Positions 1 to 15,100 are shown, numbered from the stretch's first letter. The stretch: DNA of 64,000 nt from Spirometra erinaceieuropaei (GCA_902702965.1 CACRXP010000180.1:616281-680280); one strand, 5' to 3'. The notes: a model not told the origin generated them from the letters alone. Numbers and translations: made by a program.

Positions 1-66
1 TCGGTAAAGCCCCTTTCACTGTACTTTATTTAAATAACCTGCATACAAGCGTGAAGCAAACTTTAC

Positions 67-181
67 CCGTATTACTGAGATCCAATTTCGGACGTTAGTG
101 AAAGAACGCTCCGCTGTGCAGTCGTAAAGCAGGAGGATCCCGTCTGCCTTTCTGTAAAAGGACGCGACAATACTTCTGAAC
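67..181 (-). CDS. RASEF: RASEF-like exon 8: switch II to alpha3 of the Rab domain; gene continues off the left edge
   Basis: The exon starts after acceptor cgattttctttttcactag and reads [20 protein letters not shown], then [18 protein letters not shown]. This corresponds to Rab switch II, beta4 and alpha3; human RASEF has a closely similar FRSIAKSYFRKADG. It ends in phase 0 at GTAAAG (position 66). The NKxD (G4), SAK (G5) and C-terminal segments are not in the window, so the gene is truncated by the window edge, not by mutation. Confidence 0.93.
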
Positions 182-3100
182 CTAGTGAAAAAGAAAATCG
201 AATTACTTTTTTCTCCGGACATTTTTGCCACTTTTGAGGGTTCATGCAATAGGAATGGAGAACGTGACCTGAGCCCTGAACTCTCTCCTACTGATCATAA
301 CCGCAAGGGGAAAGAATGAATGAATCTTAGGTCAGTAATGAGTTCTAACCTTGTGGCTAAATGCAACATGACATATAAAAGCGCACCAGAGGGAAACCTG
401 GTAAAAAAATCCGTCTAGAATTTTGGTATGCAAACAGATCGTACGCCTAACGTACATTTTAGAGGCGAATTAATAAATCCGATTTTACCGGTAAGCACAG
501 ACGGTTGCATCTGTTTTGAACACTGAGCCTGGATAGATTTAAACATATGATTTATCTGCAGGACTTTATAAATAAACGGACTCCTTTCCCATCATTATGA
601 AATGCAAGACAAAGAGGACGGCAAATGGTGATTGTTTCAAGTATGATTTTAATGTGTCACGTCAACACATTTACAGAAATCTGTTTTGCTAATCATCGAT
701 TTTTTCCAGGATACTGCAGATACTTAAAAGAAAGGTTGATAACGGTAAGCGATAAGTCACGTTTACATGAACTCACTCACCGTTCTTGCCCAGCTGTGTC
801 CCAAAGTTGAAGGAGAACTGGAGTGTTGTCGACTGTAATAAGCTTTGTTTTTACGTCCAAACCTGTACGTAAACAAGAAACTCGTAAACTAAATTTACTC
901 TTACAGATTACAAAGTAAGTACCACGACGAATGACGTCACATCGGTCACTGCGTCAGATCTAATTAAGATCGCTTAGGATTGGGCATGTCCCAGAGATCG
1001 ACCCATCTCCAAGTTAGGTCTTCGTATTCACTCTATAAGCACTTATACACATTTTTTAAACCAATGCGACACGGTGTCAGCCATGGTTGGGTTGTAAACT
1101 GACGAGGATAAGTCGGTTCTTACTGGAGTCGGGCTACAAAGGCTGTATCTCAACGCGGAATCTGCGATAACTCTCATAGATGAGAGATATAAGAAATCGT
1201 TTTGTCGGGAACAAGGAAGCGGCACGCGTGTAATTCACGTGGCTTCAGTAGCGAGTCACTATCCCACGCACATCTAGGGCCATCCTCGTTCTGCCTTGAC
1301 ATTAAAATGCGTCTCCTTGGAAAGGGATTTTGAGGAACAACGTTTTCTTTTTGGCGGTCAGTGTGGTGGGTTTTGCGGGTCGTTTGGCAAGGTTTCTTGC
1401 AATGAACCTGTCAGGATACCCATTTTCGCGAAACAAGTCCCGCATTTTTCTGAGTTCTTATTTCTTCGTGCCAAACACCTGACTAGATTTCGTTTTTGTT
1501 GGAGAGGTACGAAACTAGCGAAGTTCTTGTATTGTCCAGACCAGGTTTTCTTCCGATTAACGCTCCTTCGGATGCCCCCGCCAGATTTCCTATTTAGAAG
1601 GACTTCAAAGAATAGAAGCGAACCGGCCGATTCTATCTTTAACGTGAATTTGATCGACGAATGTGCACGGTTTACAGCATTTTGGGGGACAGCAACGCCG
1701 GTTTCTGTGGTTGCAATTACAAAGATATCCTCAACGTAGCGACCATAATGTTTAAGCTTTTCGATCTGGTCGCTTGGTTGAAAGCTCTCCAGCTTGCCCA
1801 TGAGGAGGTCGACTAAGAGAGGTCCAAGAGGAGAGCCCATAGCAGCGTCGTCTATTTGTCTATAGAGTTGGTTGTCAAAAAGAAATTGAACATTTAATGT
1901 GCACCTTAGTAGTAGTTCCTTGAGTGTGTTCGTCGGTATTCTTATTTCTTGCTGACTGGCAGATAGAAAATTGCAGATGTAATCAACTGTCTGGGTGACC
2001 GGGACGTTTGTAAAAAGTGATGCAACGTCTACTGAGAACATTATCATGCCGTTAAGGTTGAGGTCTTTAATGTCTTCAATGAATTGAAAGGTATCTCGAT
2101 AGCTGCGTGGTGCCAGTTGATGTTGTATGGTCTTGAGTTTTTCTGCTAACCGCTTAGCTATCGCGTGATACGGCAAGTTTCACATTTCTAAAACCGGACG
2201 AACCGATAGGCCTTCTTTATGGATCTTAGGTAAAACATATCATCGAGGAATATTTGTGCCGACTGGCCGAAGGTGTTCGAAGTCATGGTCACTTATGTTA
2301 CCTCCTGTGTGGAGCCTTCTTAAACAGTCAGTCAATTTTGCCTCTGTGTCATCCGTGCAATCCTTTTCTTTGTCTGCCCTTCTGAATTTCTTCTGGTTAG
2401 ATCATACGGACTGTAACTTCGCTGCGTAGTCCGATCTGTTCATTATAACGACGCCTGTTCGTTTGTCAGGTCTAGTTACCAAGATCTTTTTGTTCTCCCG
2501 AAGTTCCTTTAATTTTTCCACGTGTGCTTTTGCCAGCAATCCTTGACCTAAACAAAGGGCCAAAAAGTCGAGGATTGTTGACAAAAGCACACGTGGAAAA
2601 ATTAAAAGAACCCCGGGATAACAAAAACATCTCATTAACTTGACCTGACAGAGGAACAGGCGTCGTTATAATGAACAGATCGGACAGGCTATATTGGTCG
2701 TAGGAGTCGGCGCCTTTCCAAAAGAATGCGAGAGCATCTTCCAGCATGGCTGGCAAAAGGTGAAAGAAGGAGAATAGGCAGCGCCAATCTTGCGCATGCA
2801 GTGGATTCAGGGCATCGTGTAGACCCCGCTGAGGCATTTCGTGTAATTTATAAGGTCCCCTCGAGCTACCCTAAGCTACTGGGCCAGCGCCTGTTAGCAA
2901 CAGAAGAGGCGGCCGCCATCAGGTTACGAAAACGGACCCTATACGCTTAACAGAACTTTCTTCAGGCTCTGCGCTTACCGTGATCAAAGGTTGACTAAGC
3001 ACACACAACTTTCTGCGCCCTTCCGCTCTTGCCTAGCCTGTATTCTAAAAACTAGCTTTTATCGTTTTTTTCATTCACTGTACCCCGTCCCATGTAACTG

Positions 3101-6100
3101 TACAGGCCTGACGAGAAGTTATCGGAAGCAACGTTCGCTCGCCGTTTTGTCTTCTGAATATAGCTCTGGGGACTTTTACAACTCAAACTAGATATTTCAG
3201 AATTTCGGTTAACATTTTATAAGATCAGTCGCCGACGTGGGTCCGAGCAACTAGCTGGAGGTCATAGGGCATGAAAGGTCATCTGCAGTCAAATCCGCCC
3301 ACAAACTGACCCAACGGTGCGAGAAGGACGCGCTGGCCCACATGACTGGCCAACCCGTAGGGCCCGGTTGCGGGCGGCGATGAGTGTGGGCTTGATGACT
3401 GGCGGGCGTTAGCAAGAGCGGAGTAGATGAAAAGAGAGGGGGGAGAAATAAAGGCTAAAAGGTACCAGAGAAAGACAACAGACACGGTCTTGCAGTGGGT
3501 GACCAGAAGTCGGTTTTTTCACCGTAAAACTGCTTTCCAAATATGGTGGTGGAGGACAATGGTAGGTCTACTACAAGTCTAGCGTTTTGGCATTTGTAAA
3601 CTATCCCGACAGCTACTCCCCCGCATTTCCTCCGGCCAATAGGCGGGGTTCCAGGTTTTGTAAAGTCGCCCTAGTAATCAGTTTCGATAGAAAACCACTT
3701 CCCTCCAACTATCGTTCAAAGTCAATCTACTTCTAGAATGCCTAAAGTCTTTTGTACCTTTCGACCGTGAAATCAGAAAGCTGAAATAACCCCGGTTATA
3801 GGCGTCTATTCTCGTGTATATAAGTTCGCCAGAGTTGTGTTGATAAGGCAGTCCAGTCATTTATAAAATCATAAAGTTATAAAAGTCTCATTGCCCAAAA
3901 TGGACTCATTTACTTCATTATACCTCAGAATACTGTAACTACATAAAATTCTATCATTCGAGGATCGCAAAACTAATTCCTTTTCTTAAATGCGGAGATA
4001 GGATAACCAACCAAGGATAAACGACTAAATGCAATTTACACTCCGAATCACCCCTAGAATTCAGGCGGCAGAAGGAGCGACACAGTCAATTTGCAGAGTT
4101 TTCCCTAGGTACTGAAGATGTTATGCATTTGACGGAGGCTAGTCCACTAGCAAAAATCGCTCATCCGAAATAGCTTGAAAACCCGGGGAGTCAGCTTATC
4201 TCGATGGTTCTTGAGCGCTTACGACGTTTTAGACGTAAACAGAAGCCGCCAATTATCTTGAAAAACTCTTTCCCAAATAACCTGAAACGTAATTACTCCA
4301 AAGTTCACGGATTCACGTATGATCAAAGACAGGACACAGTCAGACAGGAAACTGAGTAAAGAAATCGAGGTAGACCACTCAGATCCGCGTCAACGAGTTT
4401 AGAGGACAACAGAAAAACTCGATACTTCAAACCTCGTGAAAAGCTTCATTGCAGTGGCTTACGGAATAAGTTTCGCGTGAAATCGGAACTCTCAAGGTTT
4501 GTATGAACTTTCACTTAGTAAAAAAGCGAGAAACAAGACCAACGGAAAACAGATCCCGCGTTGAGAATAGACACTGAGGAATTGTACGTGTATGCCAGGA
4601 CCAAACAATCCACGAGTTCGGTGCTTTTACCCTTAACGATGGACTCTTACACTGATTCGAAGGTTCAGAAAAATAAAACAAACGGTTCAGGTGCTCGATC
4701 AGTCTTCCTCCTCTACCTCCTCACTCATAAACACGCACTGAATTCAAACATTCGTCTCCATTATGTAGAGACTGACAAGAATAAAATGCACCAAGAGAAT
4801 CGTATGAACTGGTGTCGAATTCGATGTTTAACTACTTCCGGAAGATCAAAACAGCATGAAACTTTCGTTTTTTTAGGATGCGATCACAAGAGATGTGCAA
4901 TAAAACCCAGAAAGTGCAACCCTATAGTCTTACCTACTGTGGCGGAGGTAGTCCCGTCGGACGAGTCGCCGCACAGTCGAAGAATGAAACTGGATTTACC
5001 GACGTCGGAATCACCTGCAAACATGATTCGAAAGATGCGAGCAGCGGAATCCTGGAGCACCTTGGCCGATTTATGAGCAGTGCTGTGCGATCTTGACTGG
5101 CGTCGACGAGGGCCAGACGAGACTGCCTTTTCCCGAAGATTTCTTTCCGCTCGGCTGGTTTTCCTTCGTCCGAAGGCACTGTTAGCGTCCTGAGAAGTAA
5201 TCGGTGCCGGACTCTTGGACATTCCTGCGTACGGCAAACTGCAGGGATCCCCAATCTCAGCATCATAACCGGACTGCAAATTCTCAAAGAAAAAAAAGAT
5301 GACGTTGGATGGAAGTTCGGGTGCAGCTAGTATTTACTCCCCGTCTGATCGATCACAATTACTAGTTACAGTTCGAGAAGATTAAAAATGCACGTGCTTT
5401 TGCCCAGAGTCCAGCTGAGCCGCTTTTTCTGCCAAGCCACTGTCCTCAGTCTTGCGGGCATATGTTCAAGTACATAAAGGTTTGGAAAGGACTACCGACA
5501 AAGCAAAGAAATATTTAGACAGTCGTTTCTGGCTTATTGGCCGTCACCAGTCAGCCAGGCTTGCAGGACCTGAGCTTCGGACCCAAGGTCTTTTGCCCTT
5601 GAGTGTTAGTAAGCCCAACGCTCTATTATCGGACCAGGAATAGCCACCGCATCCTCCATTGTCAGTCGGTAGTCCTCTAAGCATATATTCCTGCCTGCTG
5701 CGCGACTGTCTGTGAGGACTCCAGGTGGAGTTCGAGGGCGTTACGGGGCCAGCATGCCACGTAACCAGCGCGGTGAGCACACTTCCAACACAACGTGCAA
5801 TCGCCGCATGATGATGGATTGGTTGTTGCCATGCGATCGCCTGTGTAGGTCTCGGGCAAAACGGAAGGGCTCACAGACACCACACAACCGGGACAGATCG
5901 GCACAGGCCATGCCCAGGTGCCTGGATGGCACCGATATCAACCAACGCTATGCGATCCATAACCATGTTGTCTCCTTAGTGGGTTATGAGGCCTCAAGTA
6001 CCAAGGCAACCCTCAAAGACCTGTACACAACCTGCATGCCGGACAGATCGGTGTACGCAACGCCCATGTGACCTGAAACTTCGCTCAGCGGTCAGTCATT

Positions 6101-9100
6101 ACTGAGTTTGTCGATGGACGAATTTCATAAGTATATCCTCTCTGAAGCAGTAGACAATGAAGTTTGACTTTCTTAAGTCTATCTGTGTTTTTTGCCCTAG
6201 TACGATGAACACATTTTAGGAATTAAAGCTCTTCGACTCGTCTACCACACCCTTTTAGTCGAGCCAGACTTAATCAACAGAAAGCTACCAGAGTTTTCTT
6301 AGATGTGGAGAAGACGCAGGTCGCGCACAAAATAGAATGTAATAATATCAGCAAACGAGGAAACGCTTTTTCAATTGCAAGCGACCATTGCTAAGTCTCA
6401 AAAAATATTTGCAAGATAGGTGAAAACTGAAGCGTGTTAGGACAGTCTGAAAATGAATTGATTCATACCTGTGAACGGGATTAAAGTGAAGTGGAGTAGG
6501 ACTAGGCAGCGCTGGTTGATCACTAGGATATTGCAAGATTAGCAAAGGGATGCACTGGTTTGGAAGGGGTGAGCGTGTTATGGTGCAGAATAGTTCCCCA
6601 AATTCCACACCACTTCCTCGTGATTGAATTCTTCGACTAATTATCCTACCATGCTTGAAGTACCACACATGCCTTTGCAACTAGGCAAAGGCCGTGTGCA
6701 GCTGAAGTAAGGTTTCTTCTATCCGATGGAATCACTAAATGGTGCCTCACTGACAGCCCTGATCTTGCCCAAGTTTCATCCGGACAAGAATGTCTACAAT
6801 TATGCTGAGCGGGGAGGGAGAGAAGGAAGAAAAGCAAACTGGCATGCGTAGTTTCGTCTGAAATTGCAAAACAGACTTGCAGTCGAGTCGTCAGTAAAGC
6901 ATTCCAAATGCCTAAATTTTATGAGCGAATCAAGTTCAGCCGTGCAAATTCGCCGACAACCAAGACCACTGATGAATGCGGAGCGTGCTAGCCTCACACA
7001 CGCTTCCGCTATAGTCAGTCAGAAATGCTCCGTTCAGGGAGATTTTTTAAGGCGTAAATCTAGAAAAGCATAAGAGCCAGAGTTCACGATCTCTTGACGG
7101 AAACTACTATCTCCAAGAGATGTGCGCCGCCTCCCACGTCGAACTCCCTGTCAGTGCTGTATGCACAATCTTATTCTACACTTTCGAATAATGGTGTATT
7201 CTGGATGCTGTCATTTGAGGAAACCAATCACCCGTTCCAAAATCATTTCGCTCTCGTCAATCGTTCAAATTAGATTATCGGAATGCGTAGGACTCAGGCC
7301 TAGCCATATCATCAACTCCTCGTGGACTCGCTCACAAAATGACTGAAAATAGCTCCATTTTCAGCTAACTTAAATCGGAAGAACGTTCTCTGTTGACGCA
7401 TGTCAATTGTTGCTAGGGTTTTTCATATATGCAGATTAGTGCTGTCTGATAAACTCCGAGTAAACTGGGTGATAATGGAAACAAAAGGCAAAAAATGACA
7501 ACGTGCAACGCCACGGTGCATTAACCGCTAATCAGGAGCTTATTTATAAAACGTTAGTAGAAACATTCATAATGAGGAAGGCAAACGGCCTATCAATGCC
7601 TGCTGCAAATAGTGAAAAAACTACGGTCAACCTCAAAAAGCTTCATAAGGATGAGAATGTACGGGGTGGGGATGAAGAACAATGTTCTCAGAAGGTTTCG
7701 TCTATGTTTGATTTTATTTTACAGTCTTATGAAAAGGCATTAGAAAGGCCTGAGAGTTTTTACCGTCCATCTTGCGCCTAAATGTTCAGAAGTTAAGAAT
7801 ATTAAACCTGAAGCAGATCACTGTCCTGCCTTTCGATATAACTTACATATGGGTTGCTGGAACTCTGCATAACTTCAGTGGTTTCAAGTATAGCCGGAGG
7901 GGGTTGAGTTCGAGTTTCAACAAAGTTGCTCTCCGCGTGAGCTTGAAGGTCTGCTTGTGCCCAACACACTTCGCCGCGAAAAATTGAATCCGTTTCGGCC
8001 TCTGACTGTATTTCAGCGACATCGCGAAGGCTGCAAACGCCACTGTCTAAAAAAGCATGGAAAGGGCACGACTGCCTTGTTTCGAAGCAAGATGGGACAA
8101 AACTGCGCTGTCGAGGACTTCTAGAGCCTGGAAAGAAGCGCCATTTGAGCTTTAGAGTCTCCGCTAGCAACTCTGCTGACGGCATCTTGCCGTCCACATT
8201 TTGTACCCACTAACCCATACTTCCAATCAAATGACGACAACTAGAACTGCACTTTTGCCCCAAATTAAAATACCCAAAAGTTTCAGTCGACCATAAGTCG
8301 AAACTCCGACACAGTCTGCGACTTCAAGTAAATGAAGCCATGCAAGAACGATCGATAAAGTGGGCGAAAAACTGGGCCCCAACTGTCCGGACATTTAGTC
8401 CCATACTCATCATGATCCTGGGCTAAGGTAAAAAATCTGCCCAGACGAGCTGAAGTGTGTCTGGCAGGCGGCGACCAAGAAGTCAGAAACAGCCATTTCT
8501 GTCTTCTTTATTTTCATAAATAATGCTGCGGGATGAGAGCTGTCATTCGCTCTTGAACAACTTCTGGATCTGGATTCCAGGAAACACTTACTGAAACCTA
8601 GCCGGACATCTACTGACTGCATTAAAACTCTGGATTTTAGGCGCATATTTGACAGCTGACCTGCCGTCGTCAGATCCTGATCTTTGTAATACTGACATCT
8701 GGCCACGTTTTCGATACACCGTGAAGTTGACAGAGGCGAAAGGCTGTAGGCGGAACAATTGCCCCGTGAGTTACCACCGGCCTCTCTGAAGGGATGCGTG
8801 GCCTGCAAGCAGGTCAGAGTTCGCGGGCGTGCGGCGGGAATTGATCCCAGGACCCGGTTGTCAAGTTCAAATTCAGCAAGGAGACCGGCTGCGCAGGGAG
8901 TGGTCACGCGATGTGCGCAGTCCGCATCGCAAAAGAGTGGGTGAATAGCCTCCCTTTGAGGGTCTGTGGCGTGCGATGATGCTGCGTAGCAGGAGTATTG
9001 AGGTGACACCTGATCCAGCGCCGCGCAAAGGTTATCGTTCAGATCATAAAGTCGACGATTCAGTTCCCTTTGATGGAGAGAATACGACAGAGGGGCACAA

Positions 9101-12100
9101 GTGCAGATAATTGAATAGATAAATTGGCCATCTAGTTTGATATATAGCGAATAGTGGAATAAGCTGTCGACGAAGAATAAATTAAAAAATACTCTTATTA
9201 TATAACCCCATCAAACACTGTGTTGTACGTTATTCATCAGATAATTTAATCAGCAGATAGGCTAATCCAAGCAGCTATGCGAAAATAGCATTTTCCTTAG
9301 GAAGGAAGCACGTACTGAACGTACTAGTGTGGTACATAGTGGTCATTTTGACTATTCACGTAAAACGCCATCACCGTAACCTCCATCTCCTTTAAAAAAG
9401 GTGTGCATGCATCAAATTTACCTTAAAAGAAATGTTTAAAATGCCTTTGGTTTAATAGTAGCTGTTCTGCCGTATATACACATGTGACCAGTTTATCCAT
9501 TATAAATGCTCTTAACTAATCTATGACAGTGAAATTAGCGATATAAAGATTTTAGCCTTTTCTCCCGTTTTATGCTATTTGCAAACATGTGACGGGTGAT
9601 GGGGACCACCTCATTCCAACATGGAAGGTAAAATAACAATCAAACATGCAAACCATGCCCCGGGGCCAAATAAAAATGACTGAAAAACAAAATTCTCACT
9701 TGAGGTTACTGGTTTCTGTTGCAAGTTCCCCCTTTTCTTGCAAGAGTTCTTGCAATGCTGAATGGTGTCTTTTAAGAAGAAGTCAAATTAATCGGAATGC
9801 AGATAGGACAGAAGTAAAACAATTCACATCAGTAAAGCGATCTATAGAGCGATTAGTAAAAGCAATTTGACCCAAGAGGTAGCATCCTTTTCGGCCAAGA
9901 TTCCAGCATTATGTGTGGAATTGGCACTCAGTTTATTTTTACTGTTTAAAACTGGCTCCGGTCTACTGAGGGTGATTGGAGTGACCATTTTTGACTTATT
10001 AGCCGTCGTCAGACAGACTTGCTCAACCCAGCGTCTGTCAGCACCTAAGGTTTAAACCCGCACTCCTTCTTATCGGTCCATTTTCCGATTATTGGGCAAT
10101 GCATGATGGCTTCGTGTAGCGCAGTAGGTAGGTTTTACGGTTGATCAAGGACGCTTCGAATTGTCATTCTGTTTTGATTTCATTAATGTGTTTGTGCACT
10201 GTCAAGTCTTAAATCGTCCAAAAAACTGTGCATAACCAAATGGGATCGTATGTCTTCATCTCACGACCATGGCGGGCTCATTCATACACGTTCTGGACGC
10301 TTTTCAGCCATGCCACAGTTGTTCACCGACAGTCTAGACAGCTGGTACGTTAGATGACTCCTGACGTATCCTCAGGGCGCAATTAACTCTTGCTTCGCAG
10401 AAGCAGATGATGTATAGCGACTCCAGGTCGGTGTCCGATGAGCACTACGTGTGACTTATCATGCGTTCAATGGCATCAAAATGTGTCTAGCATAGGTCCG
10501 GGTAGGGAATACTCCTGGGTTTCGTTTTTGTTCATTATGGATCTTTGTATGTATCCGGTACAAACATATGTCTGCGAAACGGGAGGCATATTTCCCCGTC
10601 TGACTCCGGCAGACCGCATTACAACTGTTACATTGGCTATTGTAGACGGCACCTTCCCAACGGCAGTGTCAGTCCTGTTTAAAGGTGTCTAAAGCTGTGC
10701 GAACAAGTAGTTTAATGTTTTTGCGTTCCCGGAATATGGCGTTTNNNNNNNNNNNNNNNNNNNNNNNNNNNNNNNNNNNNNNNNNNNNNNNNNNNNNNNN
10801 NNNNNNNNNNNNNNNNNNNNNNNNNNNNNNNNNNNNNNNNNGCAATTCAGGATAAACTAGGGCATGCGATACCCCACACGTCTTTCCTCGTGCCTGTACA
10901 TACCGACGCAGCTGAAAAACATTTCACCATCATCCGGGCATATCCCGTCATATATGCCTTCATGAAAACTTGCGGTACAACACCGCAGACCTTAAGTCCA
11001 CGCCACACCCATCCCTATCAGTCTGTAGCGACTAAGCGGTTAGAGTAAGTAGTCTGTGCCCTTGTCTATGCGCTACCATCCTCGGGTCCGATCCCAAGTT
11101 GTGGGGAGAGAACGGAAGGCTCCAGCATGAGGGGTTTATTGAGCACAGAACCCAGAGTTGTCCTATCAGGCAGCAGTGGCCACTGGCGGAGCCAGGCCTT
11201 GTGTTGACTGCGTCCAGTCAGGCCTGAGAGTCACTGAGATAGTGGTGGCAGCCGCTTTTGTAGGCTCGTGGGCCAAGCTCAAGTAGTGTCCAGTCAGCGT
11301 GTGTTGCATTTGCCGAGGGGTGGTGCCCCAGTGGCTTGTTTTGCTGGCTGCAGGGGGTGGCGCGTTCAAGTGGCCGTATGGGCAGCTGCGACCGCGCGGA
11401 CGCAGGTATGCCCGAATTGTTGGTCGTGTGACTTGAGGTCAGCTCGTCTGGAACGGCTCGCTGCAAGGGGTGAATGACCTTGAGGCAGCGAGGTCTTGAA
11501 CCATGACGCCAGACCAGTCAGGATGGCTAATCGCCACAAGTCTACACATCACACACGAACCTCCACCACATCTGACACACGGATAGAACATACGCAGTTC
11601 ATTTCAGTAGGAGACATTTTCTCCGGCACAACCTCAAGCCTAGCTAGGTCGTAAATGGCACACATAGACGAACTGCTGCAGCTTCGTTAGCCATTGCGCC
11701 TAATTCCAGAAGCGGATGACTGACAGGCTCGGACTGCCAAGTGGTACATCGGAGAGGGAAAAGACTGAGGGTGACTCTGGGCACCCCTCAACACAACAAA
11801 CCAGCGAATTCCTCGCTAATGTGAAGCTGACGCGCCCTGAAATCATCACGATAAGCTAAAGGTCGTGGATTGGAAGTCTACCAAATGACGGAATACTTGG
11901 ATCTCCTCAGTCAGTACTTCGTGTAGGCAATGACTAACTGGCAGACTGAGAATCAGGCGTAATGGCTCCTTATTAATAAGAATTCTATGGGACTCTGATG
12001 AACGTGAAATTCGAGCCGCTTCTATTTTGCGCAACTCCGGTAATTTTTAGGGGACAAGGTAAAGTGCAGCACTCGTAGATGGGGTGTTTGACTTCGCCAG

Positions 12101-15100
12101 CCACCACGTCCGAGCCCATCCCCGGTTTTGTCATCGAAAGATGGTGGATGGTGAGGAGGTATTGTGATGGATGCTGCGAAAGTTCGCTTAAAAATAAACT
12201 AACTTGTACGCCAGTCACCGGTGCTGCACCCACTTCGTGCGGTATATAGTGAACGTCGTCGCTCTCGAAGACGGCTGTTAGTTCCAAGAGGAAATTGAAT
12301 TCCCTAAAGGTTAGTATAAGGCTTATTGTGAAACGTTTTTGGCCGACCCTTTTGATATACGAAATGTACCAGTTACGAGGAACAGCCACAAATTTCCGTT
12401 AACCGAGAGATCAGCCGTAGCTTGAAATTTACGATTTGGGGATTCATTTTGATAACGGGATATACGTTAACTCTTACGAGCGGTTACGTTTGTTAAAAGC
12501 ATTTAAGGGACAAAATATGGGTTTGCTTAAACATGAAAGAGTCGAAATGGACCGAGATATCAAATCGAATTACGCCGTTATTTGTCCGTTACAAATTTAA
12601 TTCTTAACTCGTACAGGGGCTGTTATGAGCCCAGAACGAAATTTCTGATCTTCTAAATTGGATAGAGTCGGCAAACCAGTCACTCAAAAGCCACTTGATG
12701 TGGTACGCAAGCTCGTTGTGTAACTAAACGCCAATCTTGTGAACCCCAGCCAGCTAGTGTTTCAGAAATCGTTGATTTCTCTGATTTTTATGCGCAAAGA
12801 ATTAAATACATGATTGATTTACCCAATTTTGGGATCCGTCAGCACCACATTTATACGATCTTTCATAGTCGCCAGTTAGAAGTCCCCAGGTTGACGTATG
12901 TTTTTCACTTGCCCTATATATTTTAGATAGTCTTTCTTCTTTGTTGTTGTGACCTTTCATGATGGAACTTATAATCATCCGTTTCATGCCCAAACTTTTA
13001 ATACTTCCCAGCTATCCCGTCCGAAACATGAACGATTGGTTCCTGTTGTGGTTGGAAAAAAATGAGCAGGGAGTTGTTTTCTCAAACTCGTGTGAACTGC
13101 ACCTTATGGTTTGAAATTGCAAGGTCGATGGTATGAATCAGTTATAAATGCTCAAGCAACCGATGATCTTAACATATTGCAGGTATATTAATCAAACAAG
13201 ATTAGGTAAAAGAGAATAGGACTAGTCGAGCACCGGGAAAAACTTATTTTCGTAGACGTCCTAACTCTTGCGAGAGTGCACCAACAGAGATTAAAACAAT
13301 CGGCGTCTGATCGATACATCGATTGACTGAGTTCAGGCCTCAATCGATTCTCTGCTTGTCTTGCTTCCCGCGTGGGCAATTGTGTTTGTGGCACAAAGTT
13401 ATACTCGTGAGCCGTTTCGAATGCGTGGGCAGCCACTTGTGATAAACAAATAAATAATGCCGCAAACAACTTATGTTGGTATTTGTGCTATCCGAACATG
13501 TGTGCCGGCTGACCTGTGTAATTACAAGGCAGTTTGGGCACGCGATGCGATACAATACACTCGTCTGTCTCTGGGATTTAATCGGTCCTTGATTTTCAGG
13601 ACCCTTGCTGTCCATGTTAGCTTTGGACTGGCGTGTAATGTTAACACCTAGTCTGGCGACAATGTGCTCTATCGCCTCTGTAGCGTCCTTATTTTATGGC
13701 GGAGTACGTCATATCATCAATGGTGCTTCCGGTTGAGTCGTCCGGGGGTAAACACGCCAGCATCGCCCTATCAACGCTTTTGGATCGTCATTCCAACTAA
13801 TTTGGTTGTAGAGATATCGGGCTCCATCGGCCTTTCCTCCCGTTTTGTAGCTTCTATCTCGGGCGAAGTACTCCTACACGATTTTGAATACACTGAAGAA
13901 ATAAAGGATTTTTTATGGTGTTTGACCAGTTTTCACCTTCCTTGCTCATACATACATCTGAAATTCGAACCTTCGTCTCCACACATGATTGGATTCTTAC
14001 ACTAAGAGCACGAGACTCCAAATGGTCTCAAATACTATCTAACAGACGCATCCTAACCAATCCTAGATCATGAAAAGCCCGTAAGATTACTATGAGAAGG
14101 ACCTATTGCTAGACTTTATTGAAAGCCAGCCGTGGAAAATAATGCAGTAAAAGTCAGCGTTACTATTAACTAATTTTTCTAGGTGCGACCGTTTGAAAGA
14201 ATAAAAGGGCAATCCGAGCAGGACCAAGGGGCCACTGAGAGTTTGTATTTTGTCGCAAAAGGTATCATCGGTGCAGACTGAATCTGTCCACAGTATAATC
14301 CCTCCGTGTTCATGGGATACTTTGCGGACTAATCGACGGACAAGATAACATACTCCATCTTTTTCTACTTGGGATAATTCCTGTACTGAAAGCCTACGAA
14401 AATAGGTTTGCGATAATCGCCCAAACACTAACACTATGACTTGTTATTTGGATGATATATGCCTCGTAAATTACAGGCAGCACCAACCAGGAATGGTCTA
14501 AAACTTGACAACTCGCATAGAATATCAGGTTCCAATCCGTTAGAAGAAGACAGGAAACACCACAGTCTCGACGACGTAGTTTCCAGGAGTAAGAAAGAAG
14601 TGAAAAGTAGGGTCTTAATTGAATAAACAGGCATATACGGATACTTATGCGTCTAAGCCATGCCTACCACAACAATCAAATGTGGCTTGGCAAGGCATCT
14701 TTGTCATGGCAGCGTTTCGGCCCTTCTGAAGAACGGTACTCTAGAGAACGCGCAAAACAAAGAAATGCATGAAATGAACCTATTAAAGCCAGCGAGAAGC
14801 AGAAGAGTCAACCAGTAAATCGCCTCTTGCAGTAACCACTGCGTTATTAAAACGCATTTTAGTGAAACCATACACCCATTCAAACTTTCGTGCTAAAACC
14901 ACAGTCTGTAAAGAGGTAAAAAGAACGAAAAATTCCATCACCAGGGGCTGAACGAGCAAGCTACTTTATCGCGATAATTGGCATTTTGGGTTTGAAGGTA
15001 TGGGCTAGGAAAAAAAGAGTTCCAAACGCATACTGAATAAGCCCAAAAAGACAGTGGAGCTATGCTCGAAAGACATAAAATAGCTGCAAGCACTCATGTT

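Noticed and set aside
1296..1739. Plus-strand 147-codon frame
   Set aside because: It is the antisense shadow of the decayed PLE reverse transcriptase on the minus strand.
4561..5096. Plus-strand frames over RASEF-like exon 6
   Set aside because: They are antisense to the P-loop exon, which has both conserved motifs and consensus splice sites on the minus strand.
8410..9009. 199-codon minus-strand open frame as a gene
   Set aside because: It contains a segment resembling the GC-rich, tRNA-like part of a repeat (gggatcaattcccgccgc), has overlapping plus-strand openness and no recognisable domain.
11985..12389. 134-codon minus frame as a coding exon
   Set aside because: It has protein-like stretches but no domain, no convincing splice sites and no relation to the flanking exons.
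14090..14434. Minus-strand frame as a RASEF-like exon
   Set aside because: An acceptor exists, but the encoded sequence is not coiled coil or linker-like, and no donor restores both phase and exon 5 with its chosen acceptor. Kept only as a possibility under the intron entry.
14695..14745. Hammerhead-like GGGCCGAAACG motif on the minus strand
   Set aside because: GAAACG is present, but there is no CTGANGA core or complementary stem I; similarity is limited to a short string.
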